From Candidatus Gastranaerophilales bacterium (GTDB taxonomy: Bacteria > Cyanobacteriota > Vampirovibrionia > Gastranaerophilales > Gastranaerophilaceae): a stretch of DNA of 41,932 bases. The translations under genes and the position numbers were made by a program. Positions 8,001 to 14,405 of the stretch are shown piece after piece (the stretch's first letter is position 1; every line of letters begins with the position of its first letter). The DNA is taken from assembly GCA_944323695.1 (NCBI GenBank), contig CALUTI010000011.1, positions 1-41,932 of the forward strand. The letters run 5' to 3'. The notes below the pieces were generated by a model. The model was not told the DNA's origin and searched no databases. It saw only the letters and a list, made by a program, of their open reading frames with translations.

Positions 8001-9064
8001 TTAATTTAAACGTTAACATTAAAGAAAATAACAAAACTTATCCAATTATTATAGATAACAACGATATAAAACTTTTAAAGACAGAAATTTTAAAACACTT
8101 AAAAGGAAAAAAATTTGTTGTTGTATTTTCACAAAAGGTCGATAAATTATACGGCAGTCTGCTGGGTTTTGAAAAAAATGACAAATTTATCTTAAAAGAC
8201 GGTGAAAATCAAAAAAATCTAAAAAATTACGAAAAAATTCTTGCATTCTGTCTCAATAAAAAATTAACAAGAGACGATGCTATTATTGCAATAGGCGGAG
8301 GAGTTGCAGGAGATATTGCAGGTTTTGCTGCATCTTCTTATATGAGAGGAATTGATTTTATACAGGTGCCGACAACTCTTTTGGCATGTGTCGACAGCTC
8401 TGTCGGAGGGAAAACTGCTGTTAATACTTCTTTCGGAAAAAATCTTATCGGCTCTTTTTACCAGCCAAAAGCCGTTATTATTAACACAAACTTTCTGAAA
8501 ACTCTTGATGAAAGAAATTTCAAAACCGGTCTTGGAGAAGTTGTAAAATATGCTTTTATTGAAAAAAGCTGCAAGTGCAAAGAAGAGCTTAATCTTATTA
8601 ACTTTTTGGAAGAAAATTATAAAAAAATACTGGATTATGATTCACAAATTCTCACTGAATTAATAAAAATTTGTCTTTTATTAAAAATTTCCGTTGTAGA
8701 AAACGATGAAAAAGAATCCGGGTTGAGAAGAATTTTAAATTTTGGTCATACATACGGTCATGCAATAGAAAAGCTTACAAAATACAAAAAATATACCCAC
8801 GGGGAATGCGTTGTAGAGGGAATTAAATTTGCTTTTAATTTAGCTTTGAACAATAATCTTATTGATAAAAATTATTTGTATTTTATGCAGGATGTAATTA
8901 AAAAATTTAGCTTTAAAGAAATCCCGCCGTTTGAATTAAAAAAAGTTATACCGGTTATGAAAACAGACAAAAAATCTTCAACGGATTTTATAAGATTTAT
9001 TTTGCCTGTTGATTATTCAACAGTGAAAGAATTTGAGTTTAACGAGCTGCTTACCATTTCTTAA
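7997..9064 (+). CDS. aroB: 3-Dehydroquinate synthase, 355 aa
   Basis: Converts DAHP to 3-dehydroquinate using NAD+ and a divalent metal. The nucleotide-binding segment AIGGGVAGDIAGFAASSYMR (about 98-117) is followed by PTTLLACVDSSVGGKTAVN (about 125-143). Predicted metal ligands are Glu181 (GEVVKYA), His251 (FGHTYGHAIE) and His268 (YTHGE). The 4-bp overlap with aroK marks a two-gene operon. The 3' end overlaps the convergent small membrane-protein gene by 14 bp. aroC lies about 4 kb away on the other strand, so the pathway genes here are clustered loosely rather than in one operon. Confidence 0.96.
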   Translation: MINLNVNIKENNKTYPIIIDNNDIKLLKTEILKHLKGKKFVVVFSQKVDKLYGSLLGFEKNDKFILKDGENQKNLKNYEKILAFCLNKKLTRDDAIIAIGGGVAGDIAGFAASSYMRGIDFIQVPTTLLACVDSSVGGKTAVNTSFGKNLIGSFYQPKAVIINTNFLKTLDERNFKTGLGEVVKYAFIEKSCKCKEELNLINFLEENYKKILDYDSQILTELIKICLLLKISVVENDEKESGLRRILNFGHTYGHAIEKLTKYKKYTHGECVVEGIKFAFNLALNNNLIDKNYLYFMQDVIKKFSFKEIPPFELKKVIPVMKTDKKSSTDFIRFILPVDYSTVKEFEFNELLTIS

Positions 9065-9392
9065 AAATAAAAAATACGGCAAGTATAATAAACAAAAATC
9101 CTACAAGATAATTCCATCTGAATTGTTCTTTCAAATACCAGACGGAAAAACCGCTAAATACAAGAAGGGTTATTACTTCCTGAATGGTTTTTAATTGAGC
9201 TGCGTTATATACATCATAACCAATTCTGTTTGCCGGGACCTGAAAACAGTATTCAAAAAATGCTATACCCCAGCTTATTAAAATAACACTTATCAACGCT
9301 GTATTTCTAAATCTTAAATGCCCGTACCAGGCAAATGTCATAAAAACATTTGATATTGTTAACAAAGCAATTGGTGCTATATATTTAATCAT
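9051..9392 (-). CDS. DUF486/DMT-type small membrane protein, 113 aa
   Basis: Four likely membrane helices (roughly 5-22, 30-48, 68-86, 92-110) and the segments TFAWYGHLR, ISWGIAFFEYCFQVPANRIG and YNAAQLKTIQEV are characteristic of the DUF486 group in the drug/metabolite transporter superfamily. Transport substrate is unknown. The gene follows the 121-aa gene with a 2-bp gap, and its ribosome site (GAAGG) lies inside that upstream gene, so the two are an operon. The stop codon lies 14 bp inside the 3' end of aroB on the opposite strand. Confidence 0.85.
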   Translation of the reverse strand: MIKYIAPIALLTISNVFMTFAWYGHLRFRNTALISVILISWGIAFFEYCFQVPANRIGYDVYNAAQLKTIQEVITLLVFSGFSVWYLKEQFRWNYLVGFLFIILAVFFIFKKW

Positions 9393-9394
9393 TT

Positions 9395-9760
9395 TTACTT
9401 AACCAGTCCTTCTGTCTCATTATACATAACCATATAGAAATCAGGACTTGTCATATTCGGATTTTTCTTCAAAAATTTTTTAACATCAAATTTTTCGAGA
9501 TATTTATCTAGTTTATTAATAATTTTCGGATTATCTTCGTGTTCTGTTTTAAGATTATTTATATAAGATTTTGTCATCATTAAGACTTCATCTTCCGTCA
9601 AAAGAGGAAGCCCGCCTATTTTAACTTCGTCCTGTTCTTCCTGTTCGAGGTATTTTTTTTCTTCCTGTTTTTGTTCTCTCGGCTGTTGATGTTTATTGCT
9701 GTCAGACGAGGTTGATGATTCTATTTTTTTATTAAAGGGATTGTTTACGGAATTAAACAT
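9395..9760 (-). CDS. Unrecognised acidic protein, 121 aa
   Basis: A strong ribosome site (AAGGAGGT) stands 5 nt before the ATG at 9760. Residues 1-45 are polar and highly charged (QPREQKQEEKKYLEQEEQDE, about 26-45), probably disordered. Residues 50-121 look helical (LTEDEVLMMTKSYINNLKTE ... SPDFYMVMYNETEGLVK). No signal peptide or known domain. It is the first gene leftward of the proposed origin and heads the two-gene unit with the DUF486 protein. Confidence 0.65.
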   Translation of the reverse strand: MFNSVNNPFNKKIESSTSSDSNKHQQPREQKQEEKKYLEQEEQDEVKIGGLPLLTEDEVLMMTKSYINNLKTEHEDNPKIINKLDKYLEKFDVKKFLKKNPNMTSPDFYMVMYNETEGLVK

Positions 9761-9834
9761 AAATACCTCCTTTTTAGATTTATAACGGTTATTTTAATGA
9801 TTTTCTTAAAAAAATCATCCGATTGATGTATTGC

Positions 9835-10080
9835 TGTAGAAAAACATGTTAATTCTGGTAGAAAACTCATGAGTTTTCTACATTGTTTTTTATTATTAAT
9901 AGTTTTCTACTATTTAATATTTTTATTTACTATTTTTTCTACAATACTTTCTACGATTATTATCACGGAATAATCATATTTTCAGGTATTTTTCTACAAA
10001 TAATTGGTGTTTATTATTACTGTTATATTTAAATATTATTATTTTAATTAATATAATATTTAATATAAAAATTTTGAACA
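9835..10080. other. Candidate replication origin: DnaA-box-like cluster plus AT-rich unwinding region
   Basis: This 420-bp gap (9761-10181) holds no gene. Exact copies of TTTTCTACA occur at 9874-9882, 9935-9943 and 9990-9998 (plus) and 9835-9843 (minus). Near matches are at 9857-9865 (minus, last base differs), 9903-9911 (plus, last base differs) and 9947-9955 (plus, two differences). The 9-mer differs at one base from the cyanobacterial DnaA box TTTTCCACA. About 10021-10075 is almost pure A/T, as expected of a DNA unwinding element. dnaN follows directly; several cyanobacteria have their origin beside dnaN with dnaA elsewhere. Genes left of it are mostly leftward and dnaN is rightward. Function is inferred. 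Confidence 0.65.
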
Positions 10081-10181
10081 AAAAGGCGAACTATAGTTTT
10101 TTAAACTTCTTTACATTAGTTTGTTTTGCTATATTTTTATTATAGAATTTATATAAAGAGATTTATATGAAGGAGTAATAA

Positions 10182-11303
10182 ATGAAGTTTGTTGTAAAAA
10201 AAGAGGATTTGTTTGACGGGATAAAGATAGTTGAGCGTGCTACAAGCATGAAAGCTCTGCAGCCTGTATTTTTAAATATATTAATAGAAACAGTAGATAA
10301 AGGTACCATCAGACTTGTTGCAACAGATTTGGATTTAACTGTAACAGCATTAGTTGATGCTCAGGTTGAAGAAGCCGGAAAAATTACTCTACCTTCTAAA
10401 ACTCTTAATGAAATAGTCTCTAAATTGGGCAATAAATTAATAACTTTTGAAATGCCAGAAGGTGAAACAACAGTAAATATAACATGCCAAAATTCAAAAT
10501 TTGATATTATAGGTATTTCAGCAAACGAATTTCCTCCTGAAGTTTATCAGGTTGAATTGAATGACGAAGAAAGCTTTGAAATTGAATTAAAACCTTTTTC
10601 AAAAGCAGTCAGACAAGCAGGTTTTGCTGCAGCAAGCTATGAAACCAGCAATCTTTTGTCTGGTATAGTTTGTGATATATCAGGTCAGGTTTTGGAAATA
10701 GCATCAACTGACGGAAACAGACTTGCACGCGTAAGAGAACACATTGATAACAAAGATAATAAGACAAAACAACTTATTATTCCTGCCAAAACGCTTAATG
10801 AATTCATAAAAATGAGTGCATATATTGATGAAGATTCAGTAAGAATTTACACTGAAAAAACAAAATTAATAATTAAATCCGAAAGAACCATGACAATTTC
10901 AAGACTTTTAGACGGTCAATTCCCGAAATACAATCAGTTAATTCCGTCAGAAAGTCCGAAAGAAGCAATTGTTTCTGTTTCACAATTAATATCAGCATTG
11001 GAACGTGTATCAATTATGGTTAATGAAAAAACAAGCATAGTAAAAATGAACTTTGCTGATAATGAGTTAACCCTTAATGCTGATACACCGGATTCAGGTA
11101 AATCAGAAGAAAAAATTGATATTCAATACACATCAGAACCTTTGCTTATCGCATTCAATTATAAATATGTTCTTGAAGCATTAAAAAATATAGATGCGGA
11201 AGAAGTAAAAATAGGATTAAACACAGGATTATCTGCAACAGTCTTAAGACCAAACAGCGAAGAAGATTTCGTATGTTTGATTATGCCTGTCCAGATAAGA
11301 TAA
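10182..11303 (+). CDS. dnaN: DNA polymerase III beta subunit (sliding clamp), 373 aa
   Basis: Ring-shaped processivity clamp that tethers DNA polymerase III and other replication proteins to DNA. It starts MKFVVKKEDLFDGIKIVERA and shows the three clamp domains of about 120 residues each, with recognisable segments IRLVATDLDLTVTA, EFPPEVYQVEL, LLSGIVCDISGQVLEIASTD and DGQFPKYNQLIP. It ends with the typical LIMPVQIR. The ribosome site AAGGAG lies 8 nt upstream. A possible promoter is TTGTTT (10120-10125) with TAGAAT (10142-10147). It abuts the box-rich AT segment proposed as oriC. A terminator follows. Confidence 0.97.
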   Translation: MKFVVKKEDLFDGIKIVERATSMKALQPVFLNILIETVDKGTIRLVATDLDLTVTALVDAQVEEAGKITLPSKTLNEIVSKLGNKLITFEMPEGETTVNITCQNSKFDIIGISANEFPPEVYQVELNDEESFEIELKPFSKAVRQAGFAAASYETSNLLSGIVCDISGQVLEIASTDGNRLARVREHIDNKDNKTKQLIIPAKTLNEFIKMSAYIDEDSVRIYTEKTKLIIKSERTMTISRLLDGQFPKYNQLIPSESPKEAIVSVSQLISALERVSIMVNEKTSIVKMNFADNELTLNADTPDSGKSEEKIDIQYTSEPLLIAFNYKYVLEALKNIDAEEVKIGLNTGLSATVLRPNSEEDFVCLIMPVQIR

Positions 11304-11346
11304 AATTAACTTGCACAAAGGTGCATGTTTTTATATCCAATTATTT

Positions 11347-11370
11347 GAGCCTTTTTTAAAAGGCTCTTTT
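11347..11370 (+). terminator. Rho-independent terminator of dnaN
   Basis: GAGCCTTTT/AAAAGGCTC with a 2-nt loop (11347-11366), followed by TTTT and C/T-rich sequence. It lies 44 bp after the dnaN stop. Confidence 0.85.
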
Positions 11371-11397
11371 CTTTATTATAATGATGTTTTAAGATAG

Positions 11398-11601
11398 GAA
11401 AGAATAAGGCAAAATAAATCTATAAGAGTACTAGCAGATGAATACGACTTGCAGAAATATCTAATCGGCCGTCTGGAAAACTGCGTAAATGAGCCGAAAT
11501 TAATATCTTTGAGGTCTTTGTGTGAAGCGTTAGGTATAAAGCCTTCAGAGCTTTTAAAAAGAATAGAAAATAAATTACCAAAAGATTTTTTTTCTTATTG
11601 A
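11398..11601 (+). pseudogene. XRE-type helix-turn-helix remnant
   Basis: A 67-codon open frame lacks any ATG, GTG or TTG at its head and follows an in-frame TAG (11395-11397). Its translation contains RQNKSIRVLADEYDLQKYLI followed by NEPKLISLRSLCEALGIKPS, the layout of a Cro/CI (XRE) helix-turn-helix with its trailing helix, ending KRIENKLPKDFFSY. So the recognition fold is almost whole but the start is gone. It is the only candidate content of the 329-bp gap between dnaN and the C_GCAxxG gene. It may be a decayed regulator, or initiate at a non-standard codon such as ATA. Confidence 0.55.
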
Positions 11602-11626
11602 AAAATGAAAGATTTTAAAATAAAAT
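11598..11626 (+). promoter_or_regulatory. Promoter of the C_GCAxxG operon, leaderless geometry
   Basis: TTGAAA (11598-11603), 17-nt spacer, TAAAAT (11621-11626), six bases, then the ATG at 11633. The -35 overlaps the last codons of the XRE remnant. No ribosome site is present. Confidence 0.7.
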
Positions 11627-11632
11627 AATAAT

Positions 11633-12031
11633 ATGAAAGAAAAAGCAATAGATTATTACGTAAATAAAGGTTATTCTTGTTCTGAGAGTATTGTTCGGGC
11701 GGCTATAGATGAGGGAATGTGCCCAAAAGATTTGTTACCGTGTGCGACAACATTTTCAGGTGGTATGTCATCAGGATGTTTGTGTGGTGTAATTGCAGGG
11801 TCTCAGATAGTTTTGGGATACAATTTCGGCAGAGAAAACGTTAATGGCAATGAAGTTTTAGCACGCCAAAAAGCAGCAGAATTTATTGAAGAATTTAAAA
11901 AGCGTAATAAATTTACATGCTGTAGGATTTTGTCAAAAGATGTTCCGCCGGAAAATAAAAAAGCCCATTGTTCAAAATTTGTAGGAGATGGCGCCGAAAT
12001 TCTTGAAGCTATGATTAAGGTTAAGGTTTAA
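11633..12031 (+). CDS. C_GCAxxG_C_C family protein, 132 aa
   Basis: The family pattern is visible: a conserved early cysteine in YSCSES (Cys16), then SGCLCGVIAGS at 47-57 matching G-C-x-C-G-x-I-x-G, and later cysteines at 96, 97 and 113. Members are small, cysteine-rich and often thought to bind metal or participate in redox, but biochemical function is not established. The stop overlaps the start of the next gene by one base (TAATG), so both are translated together. No Shine-Dalgarno is seen; the -10 box ends 6 nt before the ATG. Confidence 0.85.
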   Translation: MKEKAIDYYVNKGYSCSESIVRAAIDEGMCPKDLLPCATTFSGGMSSGCLCGVIAGSQIVLGYNFGRENVNGNEVLARQKAAEFIEEFKKRNKFTCCRILSKDVPPENKKAHCSKFVGDGAEILEAMIKVKV

Positions 12032-12867
12032 TGAATAAAAAAACGGATAAACTAAATTTTTTGACAGCCGGAATGCCCTTGGCAACAGGAAAAGGAAGTT
12101 ATCCGGAAGCTTTTTCCATACTTGATGACTTAAATCTTGACGGAATGGAAATGGAATTTGTCCATGGGGTCAGGATTACCGACAAGTCAAAAGATTTTAT
12201 AAAAAACAATTCTGAAAATAAAGTTATAACCGCTCATGGTCCGTTTTATATAAATCTTAATTCAAAAGAAGAAGAAAAAATCGACGCAAGTGTTCAAAGA
12301 ATTCTTGACACAGCACAAGTTGCAAATGATGTCGGGGCATACAGTATAACATATCATGCAGCTTTTTATATGGGAAAAGATAAAGAAACTGTATATGAAC
12401 AGGTTAAAACCCAGACAAAACGAATTATGGATGTTATAGAAAAAGAAAAAATTAATGTCTGGATTCGTCCTGAAACAACAGGCAAGCCTACACAGTGGGG
12501 TGATTTTGAAGAAATAATCAGACTTTCAAAAGAATTTGAACAAGTTCTTCCTTGTATTGATTTTTCACATATCCACGCAAGAACTGCCGGAAAATACAAT
12601 ACCTATGATGAATTTGCGCATATTTTAGATAGAATTGGAAAAGAGCTAGGAACATTTGCACTTGAAAATTTCCATGCACACCTTGCAGGAATTGAATATA
12701 CAGCAAAAGGCGAACGTCAGCACCTTATATTGGAAGAATCCGATATGAATTATAAGGATTTATTAAAAGCATTGAAAGATTTCGGAGTAAAAGGCGCGCT
12801 TGTTTGTGAAAGTCCGAATATTGAAGGTGATGCTCAGATTTTGAAAGAATATTATTCTTCTTTATAA
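12031..12867 (+). CDS. Endonuclease IV-like TIM-barrel protein, 278 aa
   Basis: Xylose-isomerase/AP-endonuclease-2 superfamily. The metal ligands of bacterial endonuclease IV map well: His69 (AHGPF), His109 (YHAAF), Glu148 (ETT), Asp177 and His180 (CIDFSH), His215 (FHAH), Glu228 where Asp is usual and His231 (GERQH), and Glu260 (CESP). An intact trinuclear zinc site suggests a true phosphodiesterase acting at abasic sites in DNA repair. However, the short length and the GERQH variant resemble divergent or archaeal-type members, so I keep the substrate open. It is coupled to the C_GCAxxG protein, an unusual pairing. Its 3' end overlaps convergent aroC by 16 bp. Confidence 0.75.
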   Translation: MNKKTDKLNFLTAGMPLATGKGSYPEAFSILDDLNLDGMEMEFVHGVRITDKSKDFIKNNSENKVITAHGPFYINLNSKEEEKIDASVQRILDTAQVANDVGAYSITYHAAFYMGKDKETVYEQVKTQTKRIMDVIEKEKINVWIRPETTGKPTQWGDFEEIIRLSKEFEQVLPCIDFSHIHARTAGKYNTYDEFAHILDRIGKELGTFALENFHAHLAGIEYTAKGERQHLILEESDMNYKDLLKALKDFGVKGALVCESPNIEGDAQILKEYYSSL

Positions 12868-13865
12868 TGTCTTTTCATTTCTTCAATGCTGTCACCGCCG
12901 AACTTTTGCATTAATTCATCAACCAGAACGCATGCAATCCTTGCTTCTGCAACAACAGAACATGCTTCAACAGCACATGTGTCAGAACGTTCAAAATGTG
13001 CTTCGCATTCTGTCAAAGTTTCTTTATCAACGGTTCTTAAAGGTTTTACCATAGTAGGAATAGGTTTCATCACAGCTTTGACAACCAAATTTTCGCCGTT
13101 TGTCATTCCGCCTTCAATTCCTCCGGCGTTATTTGTTTTGCGAATAATTTTACCGTCTTTTAAAAACATTTCATCATGGTATTCGGAACCTTTTTTCCCA
13201 AGCGGATTTTCGCCAATTTCAACAGCTTTTATGGCACCTATACTCATAACAGCCTGAGCAATTTTGCCATCTAAGCCTCTATCCCACTGAACATAAGACC
13301 CCAAACCTATCGGAAGATTTTTGAACATAACCTCAAATTTTCCGCCGAGAGAATCTCCTTGTTCTTTTGCTACGTCGATTTCCTGTTCAAAATTTTCTAT
13401 TGTCGTACCAATTTGCAAAATTCTTGAAGAACAAGTGATGTCAAATTCTTTTAAAATAATTTTTGCAACAGCACCAACAGCAACTTCTATTGAAGTTTTT
13501 CTGGCGCTTGAGCGTTCAAGAACATCTCGAAGATCAGAAAGGTTATACTTTACACTTCCCGCATAATCTGCATGACCGGGTCTGTATTTTGTAAAAGCCG
13601 GTTTTTCATTAAAATCTTTATTGTTAATTACAAGACACAAAGGAGCGCCGGTTGTTTTACCGTTATGAATACCGGAAGTTATTTCAACAGTGTCTGTTTC
13701 CAACTGCATTCTTGAGCTTCTGCCGTAACCTTGCTGACGGCGTTTTAATTCATTGTTAATAAAATCTGTATCAACAAATAAATTTGACGGGATGCCGTCT
13801 ATTATTGCCGTCAGGCATTTTCCATGGCTTTCGCCTGCTGTTAAAAATCTGAAATTATTTAGCAT
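12852..13865 (-). CDS. aroC: Chorismate synthase, 337 aa
   Basis: Last step of the shikimate pathway, making chorismate from EPSP with reduced FMN. GESHG at 11-15, KRRQQGYGRSSRM at about 41-53, RPGHAD at 95-100 and the flavin-binding region RDVLERSSARKT near 114-125 are all present. Slightly short but complete. The start lies 11 bp inside the end of the upstream secreted-protein gene, so the two form an operon by overlap. Its stop falls inside the convergent endonuclease IV-like gene. Confidence 0.96.
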   Translation of the reverse strand: MLNNFRFLTAGESHGKCLTAIIDGIPSNLFVDTDFINNELKRRQQGYGRSSRMQLETDTVEITSGIHNGKTTGAPLCLVINNKDFNEKPAFTKYRPGHADYAGSVKYNLSDLRDVLERSSARKTSIEVAVGAVAKIILKEFDITCSSRILQIGTTIENFEQEIDVAKEQGDSLGGKFEVMFKNLPIGLGSYVQWDRGLDGKIAQAVMSIGAIKAVEIGENPLGKKGSEYHDEMFLKDGKIIRKTNNAGGIEGGMTNGENLVVKAVMKPIPTMVKPLRTVDKETLTECEAHFERSDTCAVEACSVVAEARIACVLVDELMQKFGGDSIEEMKRHYKEE

Positions 13866-14331
13866 ATCTTAAGAAAATTTGTTCCTTTGTCTGCATTAAT
13901 TCTTCTATAACTTTCCACTGTCCGTCAGGTTGTTTTTGGACAATCTGATAAGTTTTAAGCCAGTAGGTTTCGCCTGTCGGTTGTCTTTCAGCACTTACTT
14001 TATAGCCGTTTGCAACTTTTGTAACAGTTATATTTCTGTAATTATTTTTGTATTTTCGGATTTTTGCTGTTGCCTGACCGAGTTTAAGCTGTTTCATATA
14101 AGTTGCGGTATCAGTATTAACATTTACAAGACCGCCGTCAGGTTTTACAACCTGTCTTATAATTTTAGCCTTTGGTGAATAAAAATTCGGAATAGTTGTG
14201 CTGTAAGTATTCGCGGCATTTACATATTTATTGAAAAACTCTTTTGCTTCCGCAGCATCATCAGCAAAGGCTTGTAAGCCTGAAAATATAAAAATTCCTA
14301 ATATACAAATAATTGATAAAAATTTTTTCAT
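13855..14331 (-). CDS. Secreted protein of unknown function, possibly NTF2-like, 158 aa
   Basis: A classic signal peptide (KKFLSIICILGIFIFSGLQA, cut after AFA at about 23) directs export. The mature part is about 135 residues with alternating helices and strands (AKEFFNKYVNAANTY ... NGYKVSAERQP ... WKVIEELMQTKEQIFLRYAK). The pattern resembles the NTF2/SnoaL or DUF4440 fold, but no diagnostic motif is present. AGGAG lies 7 nt before the ATG. It precedes aroC with an 11-bp overlap; a functional link to chorismate synthesis is not obvious. Confidence 0.65.
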   Translation of the reverse strand: MKKFLSIICILGIFIFSGLQAFADDAAEAKEFFNKYVNAANTYSTTIPNFYSPKAKIIRQVVKPDGGLVNVNTDTATYMKQLKLGQATAKIRKYKNNYRNITVTKVANGYKVSAERQPTGETYWLKTYQIVQKQPDGQWKVIEELMQTKEQIFLRYAK

Positions 14332-14405
14332 AACTTTCTCCTACACAAATATAACGATAAAAATATTTTATTTGTTCATTTTTAGTATAGCATAATGCTG
14401 TGTAT

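Noticed and set aside
12886-13566. Open frames antisense to aroC
   Set aside because: Shadows of a well-conserved gene; no initiation signals.
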